From contig NC_090945.1 in the NCBI RefSeq assembly GCF_040807025.1, positions 72,985,088 to 73,049,087 of the forward strand: a stretch of 64,000 bases of DNA, given 5' to 3'. The position numbers and the translations under genes were made by a program. Below the pieces are notes generated by a model. That model was not told the DNA's origin. It searched no databases and saw nothing but the letters and a program-made list of their open reading frames with translations. This document shows positions 39,601 to 52,061 of the stretch, piece after piece (the stretch's first letter is position 1; each line of letters begins with the position of its first letter). Origin of the DNA: Struthio camelus. Lineage: Eukaryota; Chordata; Aves; Struthioniformes; Struthionidae.

Positions 39601-40080
39601 CTAGCAAAGCCTGAAGATCGCTGAGTTTATGAAAGTGGCTTTGTGATAGAGGTAGGAGTAATGACTACTACAACTGTCCCTAATGTCCCTTTCCGTCCAA
39701 CATTTTTAATGCTGCTGTGAACATAATCATAAATGATTCACTTCTCACGTGATGGTAGAAATCTCATTTAGAAATGACTTTCATGTATTTAGAAATATAA
39801 TTTTAGCTGATGATGGCTCACATGCTTCAGGCAACTCTAAGAGCACATACGCACCTGTAAATTCAAACTGCCTCCATTTCAAATCCCAACGACTCATGCA
39901 GTTAGATTATATGTTGAGTCTTTGCATTTTTTGCATAGCTAACTAATCATGTGAACTTTAGTCCAGATTCGTATAACATGCTGTACAAAACCCTCTGGGC
40001 TCCATGTGTTCTTTTGGCTTGGCGCTCCCGAAAGCCTAGAGCCAGGCAGTAGGAAATGTGCAGCCCAGGAACCTCAGTGC
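33601..40080. other. Intergenic, no gene seen
   Basis: AT-rich, gene-poor. An A-run is at 37923-37934. Open frames up to 104 codons (minus strand, 36020-36334) lack domain features and good splice context. No RNA gene recognised. Confidence 0.55.
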
Positions 40081-40107
40081 AACACAGTGAGAGTGAACAG
40101 AGGCTGA

Positions 40108-40150
40108 GTGTATGTATGTGTGTGTATGTGTATGTGTGTGTGTGTGTGCA
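40108..40150. repeat. (TATG/TG)n microsatellite
   Basis: Mixed TGTATG and TG units ending GTGTGTGTGCATGCGTACGTG. Confidence 0.85.
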
Positions 40151-40841
40151 TGCGTACGTGCATAAAAACGTGCAGGCATGTTCAAATTTACCAAGTGAAA
40201 GAGAGAGACAGGAAGGATATTGTTGAGTAGGAGTTGAAGAGAAAATAGTTGTTAAACAAGAAAAAAAAACAGACCAAAACAAATGAAATTATATCTATAA
40301 GCCTATGTTGATACTAAGAAAATAGTATACACATAAACAATAAAAATCAGATTTAGGATTCCTTCTGTGTATATACCTTATAAATTAAAGATAACATTTT
40401 GCTCCTGGATCTGAACTGCAAATTTCAGTTGCTCATTTTTTGCTGCGGCTCCCTGAGGAGCTCCCACCGCATAGAGGGGGAGTTGCAGTATAAGTTTGAG
40501 GTGTGTGGAATATGTCCTGCTATGTGTGGGAGCAAAATTTTGCCCCAAATCCAGGGTGTCACTTGCCTTGCAGAGTTCTCAGGCCGTGGCACTGCAAGGT
40601 CTCGAGACAGCAGAGCGAGGTCAAGCCTGGCCCGGGCGCTCCTGGCACTGTAGGCATTGCCCACACCAGGCCTTGCAGCTTGGAGGGAGGCACGGCCAGA
40701 TGCCACAGGACCACTGTTCAAGGTTGCCAAAGTGCATCACTGGGACTCCTAAAGGGCCGCAGTCCCTGGCCTCTTTGAGTGATTGCATACTGCTGGAACA
40801 CTCGAGGGCTCTGTGCTCAGCAAAGTCTGTGAAAAGAAGGC

Positions 40842-40888
40842 AATAAATAAAATAAAATAAAATAAAATGGAATAAAATAAAATAAAAC
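40842..40888. repeat. (AATAA)n pentanucleotide repeat
   Basis: Tandem AAATA units with one AAATGG interruption near 40867. Confidence 0.9.
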
Positions 40889-43800
40889 CCATTCCACTAT
40901 TTTTACAAGCTGCTGGAGTGAGAAACGTGGGAAGTCTTTCCACTACAAGAGTCGTATCCTTTTAACCCAAGCCCCTGGAAGAGAGCAAACTGAAAGACTT
41001 CTGTGTACATTTTACCTCTCTGTTCCTTGATGACTTTTATTTAAAATCTCACCCCAAATGTTATCCAAGTACAAGCTAGTGCCAGTGAATTCATTTTTAT
41101 TCCTTGACTGTCTCTGCTGGGGACCTCCATCGTTAGAAATCAGGCATCATAAAGCTGCTCTGGCTCAAATCCTTACTGTAAAAAGTCAAAACTGCTATAA
41201 GCTGTGTTTTATATATATGGATTGCTTAACTTTGCCCAGAACTGAGGCAAGTAGCCTCAGTGAAAGGCCAGGTCTCAACTATGATTTTTTTTTTTTTTCC
41301 AGCTTGGTAGTATAGGTTAACAGCATGGAAAAAAACATTAAAAAAAACTTCTGTATGTACTACTTGGAAAAGCTTTGCAGCAAAATCCCTGGCACTGGCA
41401 CAGTGCATGTCACTGTAGCTTACCTGTGTGAGGAAGCACTGGAGCTGTGCTAACAAAAAATCTTCCTCTTCTGGGATGTGCTGCCTCTCCACAATGGGTT
41501 TGATAATGTAGACAAGCTGAAAATCATAGCCAGTCTGAGCTATGTCAGCTTAGGGTTTGTAACAGTCTATCCACATTAATGGTTAATGTCAATAACTGTA
41601 CCTGTGAGAAATTCCTTGTGCAAGTCTATTTCCAAAAGACAGGCCAGCGAAGACGAAGAGAGAAGAAGGAAGCACAGCTTAATTCGTCTTTAAGCAACGT
41701 GTGCTCTTTCTTCCAGCGTGTACTACAAACTGATCAATTACAGATCCAAGTTCTCCTAAACAGGAGAATACGGTAAAGGAAAAAAGAAATGTGTTTTTAA
41801 AAACAAATGATATTTGATATAAAAATTACAGGAAAACAATTAAATTGGTTTATATTCTGCTGGAATAGCTCACTCGCTGCTACCCAGCACACACTGCCTG
41901 CAAGTATAATTGGGCAGACTGCAACTTATGTAAGGTCTCTGCTGCCAACCTCTCTTCTGTAATTCATTAGCATCAAGTTGCTGCCATAACATAGAACTCA
42001 TTAGAGATCTTCATAATTTTAACAGAGAAAAGTCGTCCTGTGAACGGTAAAAGCTTTTTTCAATAGTCTGAGATGGAGAGAAGGAAGCAATGAGGTGAGG
42101 GAGGGAGAAGAAAAGATAAACCCTGTCTCACTGCTGTTAATGGATATGGTTGCTGTGCATGTTAGTATTTTGGTGCTAGCAACACTGAATTCAGAGTTTG
42201 CTGCTCAAAGAGCCTGAAGTAGCCGTTTACCACAGTGATATTTTTGAATCACAGTGGTCTCAGTGATAGGAACCACTGAGCCCCTGCTGTGGTTTCCAAC
42301 GCTTATACAGACTCAGCTTCTTCTGCCTGGCTGGGTGAATCCCTCATCCCTAGTCGAATAAATGATGAGGGGCAGGATATGTCTGGGGCACAAGACTGTG
42401 TGTTAGGATAGAGCTGTGAATAGGGTTGTGGGAAGGTTTTTTGTTCAGGCAGGTGCTGAGGAAAGGAGATAGCGCACGGCTGGAGCTGAGGAACGTGTCT
42501 GCTGTGCAGCTCCTTTGAACGTGGGGCCCCTGGCAGCAGTGCTGGGCCCAGCCTTCTCGCTCCACCACCGCGTGCCAGTTGCGGCTTGTTAGCAGATTTC
42601 ACATCTGCTCTGTTCTCTTCATCTGGGAGGCGTAATAGGGAAGACAGTGCACAGTACGGAAATGCTGGTGATAGACAGAGCCCTACCCTGGGGGAGCCTC
42701 AGAGGGAAGCCAGTGGGGTAAGTCCCATGCTCAGTGTGTGAAACTTCACTGACCTGCTTATAGACTCTGTGTAGAGGAGAGACTGACCTGGTTAAGTGTA
42801 GATTTTCTGTTATTGCAGGCCTTATTTTTCTCCTTTGGGGTCTTGTAAAGCTATAAGTGCTGTTTTCTGTTAAGAAATATTGGAGTCAGACACCTTCTTA
42901 CCAGCACTGACTTGCTGGGAAAATTGTAGCTTGAGCTAGAGGGAAAGACCCTTTGTCAAAACCTGGAAGAAAATAAGAGGGATGCTGGCAGAATGGAGCT
43001 GCTACCTAGCAAAAAAAGCCATAAACTGTTAGAGTTTGGGGCCACGGGCAGACATTCTCTGCTAACACTTTCTAGCTGTATCTTTGCTATGCAATTCCAA
43101 GGGATTATTTTAATGGTTCCTTAACAGTTTCTTTCTAAGTATGAGCTAAGGCACTTTGTTTGCTCCCCTACTCATTAGGTTGCAGTGGAAAGGCTATGAA
43201 CTGGGATCTTAGACTCCGTATTACTTGACATGTGGACTCTGGCCCCTCCCTCCCTCAGCTCCTGAATGTTCAGACCTGGGGGAGAAGGAGTCTCAGCTCA
43301 GTCACTGCTCGCTCTGCGTGGTTTATATGAGCAAGTTGGTAGGAAGGCGCCTGTGTGTGCCGCTTATTTTTCTTGCCTTAGCCCTTTGGAGGGCTATGGA
43401 AATTCCTGGACATCTGAAACGCCGCTCGGCACAAAGCTCTGCAACACGACTTCAGAAGCGGTTATTAGTACCATTGAACAAGCACAAATCCACTCACAGA
43501 TCTACCTCAGCACAAAGTTTAGCAACTGTGTAAGTGGTTTATCCTACTAGATTTGCCCTTCAATGCCCGTAGGTATTGAAGGGAAAAAAAAAAAAGTATT
43601 CATATATATGTATTCAAATATATATATATATGACTATATAACCTATATGCGTTATTCCTTTGGCTCTGTTATGGTGATGGTAAGAAACAGCTGTGATGAT
43701 GGCAATACCTCAGTCTGTCTGGTTTTGCTCCAGTATTTTCATGAGTAGGTAGGGAAGGATTCAGATCTCTACTAATTTGCTCGTATAGGCCATTTTATGG

Positions 43801-46800
43801 GAGCAGCTGCTAAAGTGAGACTCTTCACAAATGCAAAACTTCAGAAGCCTGAGAGATCAGAGGGACAATTCATATGGAATCAAGCAGCTGTGGAGTCAGA
43901 GAACCATACACAAAGCATTCAAAATGTTTTCTCTGCACTGTGGATAAGAGCAAGCAGAAGGAATGTCTATCTGAGATCATGCCTCTGCTTAGCAAGGTAC
44001 TAATAGGAAACGCTTCAGATGATAGCCCCTAAAATTTCCAAAGCAAAAATATAGTTTTAGATTATAAATCAATTCTCTATTAAATTGTATATATTATTAA
44101 TGTGCCTATTATCTTGTGGGGTTGGTTGTGTTTATGTATAGTTTTATTTATGGTAAGGTTGAGAGCGTTCTAGCTCAGGATTGGGATTCCACTGAGCAAG
44201 GTTACCTATCAACAAGCAAAATTATCTTTTCTGGCTGGACACACCTTGTTAGCTGACACAGTGCTAACAACATTATGTGCCATCTAACAACATGCGGTCA
44301 TGTCATTTAGCCCTACTGTAAGTCACTCAAAGAGGCCAGAACACACTAAAGTCTGTGGACACAGAGTCACAATTCAATGTGACCAAGTAAAAATGGATTA
44401 ATATATTAGCCATCATCATGGGAGCTGCTGTAACTACACTGTGTTCAATCATGTGCCTGTACCTTAGTGTGTGTTGTCTATGTTTTTCTTTGACAGTGCT
44501 GTTCCATACCCTCTAACGGTATATGTACAAATCCAAATCAATTCAAGACAAATGCATCCCATTATACCTGAAGAGGTGAAGCAAGGCCAATATAAATGCA
44601 TAGTATGCTACAAATTATGCTTACTCAGTAACTTGCCAATATCTGGATTTGGCTGCTATGTTTGTGGTATGTTTGTAAGCCCATATTCTAACTTGGAGGA
44701 GTTGATACCTAAAAACAAAATGTCATTATAATTCAATACAAAATGTAAAAACATAAAAACCTCTAGCAGTCAATACACAATGAGTCCAATATATGGAGCT
44801 ACACGGCTCTTATGAGGAGGAAAAAAAAAAGGGAGATCCAGTGAACTTGGCTAATAAAGAAACAATGTAGCATTCTGTATCACACTGCACACAAAAACAA
44901 ATCACAAAACTTCAAATAACTTTAAAATATGTGTAAAGTTTTATTGTGGAAAAGACAAAACCTATCTGGATGTTTCAGGAATTTTGGTCTTTTCTTCAGT
45001 AAAAAGTCGTTAGTCCTGCCCTGAAGAAAACTTGGAACTCTGTTAGTCTCTATGTAATGTAAGAAATCTGGCACAGAATGTTTTGGAATGCCAGAGTACT
45101 TCTATTTTAGTATTTAATGCAAAGACTTCTTCCTAACTGGAAAAGACATTTGATTTTCTATCATGTCTGACACACTGATTTCCTATCAATGTGCCAGATG
45201 ATCCGAGAAGTCGTGGGTGCGTTTGTAACCACTTGAGTTTACAAGTGGAACAACTCTGCTAAGCAATCTGGATAAAAGGGAGGCAAAAGAGACCTTCTTG
45301 ATCCCTCATACCTATTTTCACCAGGAAAAGAGAGTGAAAAATCAACTTCATCTCCACAGGGATGGAAGATTGTATGGGTAAGGCTGGCATTTGGATATTG
45401 AGTTTGGTTCGGAGTTCTCCCAGGAGCTTCCAGTCAGACTGGAAACAAATTAGTGAAGATCAGAAGAGATCTACCTATCCAACAGAGTTATATGATACCT
45501 ATGCAAGGTAATTACAATTACAGCCATGTAATAATCATTGCGACTACCATATAAGGCATACAACTATGTGTGTGGATGTCCTTCCAGAAGGAAGGTCTCT
45601 GACCAAGGAGCGCTGGTGGTATCATTATCCCATGATAGTTCTACTGGTAAAATTGCCTTCATAGACAAAGTTCTTCATCTTCCTTCTCTTGAATAAAATA
45701 AGGATTATTTTTCAAGTTGTTTATTTTAGTGAGTTGACAGAATGCATCCACTTCCGTTCAGGATCTCAGGAAAGAAACCTAAGTTGTGTCATGGCATACT
45801 CTTTGCATGTGGAGTACAGTGTCACACTAAGAACCACAGGTTACATCCCCATAGGTCCCACCACTATTTTTAGGGCAAAGTGCATTGCAAATATGGGTAC
45901 TAAAAAAGCTTTGCAGTATAGTCATTCACATTTGAGGGTTTTTTTTTTTAAGAAAGTAACAGCTCCAGGAGCATATCCTGCAGAGAAAACGCTGTCTCAT
46001 GACCTACCTAAGCATTTCCTTCCAATGGAGAAGCCAGAAACTCACAGAGTGAGCAACCTGATCAGAGCAACTTACCCCTAGGGCTGCCTATGCCTCCAGC
46101 CTCTGTCTCCCGGCTGCTAGCGGGCCTCCAGCTCTGGCTCCGTGTTCCCCAGCTGCCTGTGCCTACGCGTCACAAACTTCTGTTTGTGGGGAAAGTGGGA
46201 CAGCAAGAGACAGCTCCTAACAGAGAAGGGGACAGAAAACAAAAAAATGTATGATGTCTGACTGGAACAAGACAGTTGGTTCTGTGCCAAAACTGCTAAG
46301 TTTTATGGCATTATAGGAAACAACAGACTTCATGGCAGCAGAATGAGAAAGCTCGTGTTGCTTAGATGCAGTGGGTGTATGTTTCTGCAGACTTGAGCAG
46401 ATACCACTCCAGTTATGCTTTCTCTATATTTTCAAGTTTTAATTCAGCCACGAAGGGTAGCCATACACTTTCTTAAAGAATGAAAGCAGAAGCTCAGGAG
46501 CACATTTGTGTAACAAGGAGTGATTACCATGACACATCCCCAGGGCCTCAGAGCACACAGGACCCTGCCTGCGTGTTTTAAAATATATCTGTAAGGTGGC
46601 TCTGATGTAATATATGCCCTATAAAACCTAGCTAGATCTTCCAGAAAGTCTGCCGGAAGGATCCCTACAATGCTGCAGGAACTCCTGCACCTTCCTAAGT
46701 GCCACTAACGTCCCTTCAGCTTCATGGTTGTCTAAAAGAAGGAATCCTTTTCTGAAATTACAATGCCTGAATCCCTTCTGTGTTACTCTACAATAAAGTC

Positions 46801-49720
46801 ATTAAAAAAGACAACACTGGATAGTAATAAAAAATACAGCGTAGCACAGAGAAAACCCAATTCTTGGCTTTGAATTTGATTTGTAATTTTCTCCCAGGGG
46901 CTGGCTCCATCCTGGGAGCCCTCCTCTGCCTCTGTAGCTGAAGTGGTTCCTCCTGCTGAAGCCTAGTTTGTGGTATGTCCTAATATTGCATAATAAAAAG
47001 ACGCATTATTGCAGGCAAATGCCCTGCAAGCAAACAGTAATAACGGCAGAGATTTTTAACTGCATTAACAATGGGTGTTATCAGTGGAATTCAGCAACTA
47101 TTAAACTGTTCAAGCTGTTACACTGTGTGCTGACCTGAATACATTTCTTTCTGAGCCATTAAAGTTCTGCTATAGAAACACTGACTTTCAAGTTCCCCAC
47201 TTTACCATAATTTTTATTTGACTTGCTCTGTATGAAACTAGAAAAGATATCTTTATATAGCAGCCTTTAAAACCCATTCAAAGCAAATACTATCTAGCAT
47301 TTGTGTTGAACATTTTCAGTTGAGGAATATTATCAAGTCCACAGCTGAATGAATCTTGCAAAGAAGTGATTGTAATTGTTTGGATTCATGACACATATTC
47401 GGTTAAACTATTCTGCTGTTTCTTCTTATTTGTTTCCCACTCATATTAACATTTTCGGTTTGCAGCAACATTGGCAGAAGTAAAAAATCTTGGAAATTCC
47501 CATAGGAACGGGTGTGTCCAAGAAGATCAGTAGCAGGCACATTTCCGTGGCCGTGGTGAAATCTGCTTGAATTTTCTGCCACTGCATATGGGTGTTTTAG
47601 ACATCTGATCTAGCAGTGGTATTTTTGCCATATGACATAAGTAGTGTTTCTAATTCTCATGGTATTTGATATTTTTTCTCAATTACTAAAATCTGAAGAC
47701 ATGTGATACAGCAGCGTCACAGCTTCAGAGTGGATAATTCCCAGTCCTGGTGTTCCTGGTGTATCTAAAAATGCGCCCCTGAAGGTACAAAAGTCCAAAG
47801 GCCAGTTAAAAACTCCCAACATATTTATTTTAAAATCACAGCTTAGGCTGACCTCCCAGTTTTTGCTTGACCTACGAATATTTGACTGCTTGAGGTTGAC
47901 AATATGGCCTAAGCAACCAGTTTCTCACCACAGGGATTGAAGAGAGAGTAGCTGGAGGCACAAACTAAGCTGGTAATAGTTTGGAAACAAACCATGATTT
48001 GAGCTACAGTTGCATAAAGTGTATCGCATATAGCAGCTGGGGAGCTCTGGGAAGCATTTCTTCCTCCCTAATGAGGAATATCTCCCAGGGTTTCCCCAGG
48101 GGCAACGTGACTCTGGGAGCCCTTGAAGAAGAGCGGGGAGAGCAGGGGACAGTAGCACTGACTACTTCTTGTCCTGTGTGTTTTGAACTTGGTCAGTGTC
48201 TGGAGCAGTTCTTAGTTCTCCGTGCTAGTAACAACAGCAACAACAGCAATTACTCCTCTAGCGGTTACTGGAGAATGAAAGACGTTTTGGCTCAGGGATC
48301 ATTGTGTCATTTCTAAATATGTTTGTATTTATGTTATTATTTTGATTAATGAATGGCAAATGGTGGTGGACATGCCAACCATAGAAGTTACTAACATCAT
48401 TAATAATTTATAAAGCAATAGTAATTTTGCATTCAAAATAGTTTATTGTGTCAATATGTCATGTTATGTTTCTTCTACTGTTACGTTCAGCCTCTGTTTC
48501 CCTTTACCTCAGTGTTTATTACAACCTGTGGACTGCCCTAAGTAAAGCTCTGAACTTGCAAGCATGTGCAGACTTTATTCTCCTGTCACAAGCCACCCTC
48601 TTCCATGTAACTAGACTATTACTGTAGTCGAGAACATGCATAAATGTTTACATAAGTAAACATTTGAGAAAGGACCATGTCTAACTCTACATTTACTAGG
48701 TGACCAGTACAATCATATCCGATTTCTGATTCTGTGTACTAACTACACATGTGCAAGGTTGAATTAATAGTGGTACACTAACGGTAAAATATTTACCCAT
48801 CCACTAGGTAGATAGGTATTTTGAAGTATGACTTTTTATTAACTTTAAGATAGGTTTTGTGTAATTGTGATATATCACTTTAGCTTGATGCGTGTGTGAA
48901 CACTATTAAGCATTAGCATACATCAGATAAATAGACTGAAAAATTGGCCATTGAAACAAGAGGCCTAGACCCTTCCCAGGGACTTCAGATAGGACTAATT
49001 CACTGTGATTAAGCAATCACAGAAGGAAATGTGCCCAGAATGGCTGCTCTGGAGAAGCTATGCTGAATATTTACTCCAAATCATCATATTTGGATGCTTT
49101 AAAGAAATTGCCTAGTGTTGTTGAATTTAGATAAATGCTTATAGGAAGAAGTGAGTTACTGCTGTGCTTATTTCATGCTTATAATTAAATTTCAATTTAA
49201 AAGATTTTTTTAGTGGAAAGGCTTCTGGAAAAGTTGATGTTTGTGAAATTGTTTAGAAATTTGACTGGAAAATGACCCTTTTCATTTCAAAATTAGTAAG
49301 CTTGGTGAAACTCGATCATCTCTTTCTGAATCTGCAAAATAACACATATTGGGCTTATTTCTTACTTACGCTAATTCTACTTTACACACTGAGAGTATGC
49401 AGATCTTCTCTGTGTGTTACACTTACATTAATGGCCCTTTGCCAGAATATTGGTGAGAGGTCTTTGCATGAGTGAGAATCAAAGGCTACAAGATCAATTT
49501 CCATTATTCACTGTGGCTCTTTTGAAAGTAACATGGTCTTCACATCTTCATCTTGTGATCTGATAGAGCTGAAAATGACCTCTGGTGTTAAAATGGAGGA
49601 AATGATGTGGTGATACTGCTTTTTGTGTAGTCCCGATTATGTTGCCTTCTGCTTCAGCTTTTTAACGCCAATAGTATGTTTGAGGCATGTATTTCTATCA
49701 TTTGATTTTCTTTCCTACAG
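40889..49720. other. Intergenic, no gene seen
   Basis: AT-rich DNA with T-run (41283-41299), A-run (43576-43588) and TA-run (about 43607-43637). The 40425-40850 and 42300-42600 stretches are slightly GC-richer with overlapping open frames of about 100 codons, not recognised. A 130-codon + frame at 45689-46081 is not supported by motifs. No RNA gene found. Confidence 0.5.
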
Positions 49721-49790
49721 GCTCCTTAGCATGGGAAAGCACAAACCTACATCAGAAAAGGCTATGCCTTTTCGTCTTACATCGTCACAG
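49721..49790 (+). CDS. Putative first coding exon of a small unrecognised ORF
   Basis: A 70-nt exon-like unit bounded by a strong acceptor (TTTGATTTTCTTTCCTACAG, 49701-49720) and a good donor (TCACAG/GTAAAG, GT at 49791). It holds an ATG at 49731 (TTAGCATGG context) and reads MGKHKPTSEKAMPFRLTSSQ to a phase-0 end. The next exon-like unit at 51930 starts in phase 0. Not recognised as any known family. It could equally be chance splice-like sequence in intergenic DNA, and no promoter is visible. Confidence 0.22.
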
Positions 49791-51929
49791 GTAAAGACAA
49801 GGTTTCAAGAGCCAGGAGCCTCCCCTCAAGTCTAGCGTGAGCAGTGAGTAAGGCAGCTTATGGTGAATATCATGTTCTTATAATGTGACTGAGCTTAAGT
49901 CTGATTATTCATGCACCTCTTCCTCTAGGTTCAAATAGGATGTTCTGGTTTTCATCACAATTTCTCTTTCGTGGTAGATGTACAAGATGTTCTCTGCCTC
50001 TTTTCTAACGTTCACCATTTACGCTGTTGATTGCTCACCTCTGGCATATTCTCCATGAGCTCCAGTTCACGAGCTCCTTATCTTTCTCTCTTCTTTCCAC
50101 TGAAACTGGTGACACCCACAGGGGAAGACCATTACTGTCGAGAAGTCTGAGAAAGACACGTATTTGCTTGTTGTATTTAGGCTAGCTAACAGAGGAAATG
50201 AATTATGGTTGTTCTTTGATGTCTTAACTTCTTTACGGCTCTGAGGTAAAAAAGTTACTCCTTCTGCTACTTGAAGAACCTAATACACATGAGACATCTT
50301 GAAAGAGGAACCTTCCCTGCACATATGTTTCCCCCTCTTTTAAGTGCATATCATGTATCCTGTAGCTTTGCTGTAGCATAGGTAGGTTGGCAGAACAATG
50401 CAGTATTCTGCCAACAGAAGTTTTCTGTCAGCTTACTTATAGTACATCTCCAAGATATACAAATAAACTGGCCAAAAAACCTTTTCTGCGTATGGGCTTC
50501 TATATTTCATCCCATGAATTCTGCATACATGTCCCCAGTACAGCTGATCTGCTCATGCACAGTGACCACTCATCCAAATATCAGGCAACTTCATGAAAGC
50601 TACTGCTTTTACTGGGCTCATTAATGCCCAGAAATTGTGAACCTGTGGTCAAATTCCTCTTTTTCAATCCAGGCAAAAATTCCATGCAGCTCAAGGGAGC
50701 ATACCAGGATGGCTGCCCTGCTTCTTTGTACACACACTAGAGGTTTTGTAGACATAGCAAAGGCAGCTAAATCCATCCACAACTAATCCATATTTGGAAT
50801 TGATATAACTATCGCCAACAAAACTTTGCTGCATAGGTCTACCTTGAGTTCAGTAATTAATCAGCCATCAAACAAACCAAATGTGAAGGTACCTATGGAT
50901 ACATTCACATTTGCTAAGAATCATTTTTTTCAATGTTACTGTCCTGTAGAGTGGGATCTGGGGGGAAAGAAATAAGAATGATCCAAAACACGTTTTCCTG
51001 ATGTTTATTTTGGATGGGTGTGACTCAGAGAGTGAGCGCAGGTGATGCAGCTGCTGTCTGTTCAGTCAGCTGTGAAAATAACTATTACTATTTGCTGAAG
51101 TTGCAGCAGCGCCTGGCCCTCCCTGTCATGGATTAGCACTCCACTGTGCTGGCTGCTGCACAGAGACCAAACACAGAGATGTTTCTAGCCTGCGGAGCTT
51201 CTGCTGCAACTAATAGCAGATAGGTGTATACTACCTCACTCATCTTTTGAGAGTGATTCCCCCCTTCACCAGCTCCCTGACACGTTTGCTGGGGCCCCCA
51301 TGGAGCCTCACACACTAGATTTTTGGAAAATGCTCTGTGCACACAGAGTGGCCAAATCAATGACTTTCTTTGCAGCCAGTCAGTCTCGGCTGCAAAAAGC
51401 CTTTTGAGAGCCTTCACCATGCTGCAGACTGAGCAGGGCACACAGATACAGGCACCTAATTCCTCTTTGCTGGGAGCTGTGGGTGTGAGCAGCACTTCAT
51501 GGCACTTCCTGAAGAATTTCAAAGGAGAATATAACAAACAGTCCAAGTATTCATACCAAGAGCTTTGTTTCCAGTTTCACTGCAGTAACAATTAGCAGCC
51601 AGTTGGCATTTGGCCATTGAAAATTATATAGCCAACTGGCAAAAAGTATCATTTTATTCCTGGCTTTATGCTTGCAAGCTGGGTGGCAAAGGAGTATTTT
51701 GTGAGTGTATATAACACTAACCTCTGTAGAATAATGCACTGCCTAACTAGTCAAAAGTCCTTTCTTCACCCAGCCAAAGGCTAATTGCCAACCAGCTTCA
51801 CTGACCTTCATCATCACTGATCTTTGTTAAACAGTGACATTTGCCAACGTTTAAGTTTTGTCTTCCTTTTTTTTGCCTGTTCCTGTTATGTTGACTTTCT
51901 CTCTTTTAAAATTTTTGTTTCATGTACAG

Positions 51930-52061
51930 GCACAAAACTTGTCCCGGTTTGAGAAGAAGATTGCAGACAGCTACAAACCTCCAGCACCGTGGCACATTTT
52001 GACTGCTGAGAAGGATCGCTTTATGATATTCGGTGGGGTGCTCCAGGAGATAGGCACATAA
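51930..52061 (+). CDS. Putative terminal coding exon of the same small ORF
   Basis: Preceded by a strong acceptor: a TTGAC branch-like site, a long pyrimidine tract and CATGTACAG ending at 51929. It is open in phase 0 for 43 codons, beginning AQNLSRFEKKIADSYKPPAP and ending at TAA (52059-52061). The residue mix (charged, no low complexity) looks more protein-like than typical intergenic frames. Joined to 49731-49790 it would give about 63 residues. No match to a known family comes to mind. The short length and lack of a visible promoter keep confidence low. Confidence 0.22.
   Translation, partial: AQNLSRFEKKIADSYKPPAPWHILTAEKDRFMIFGGVLQEIGT

Noticed and set aside
45689-46081. 130-codon + strand frame
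   Set aside because: Longest frame in AT-rich intergenic DNA. It has a stretch APGAYPAEKTLS that resembles sperm-tail PG-rich repeats by eye, but only once, with no second repeat and no clear donor or start. Probably chance.
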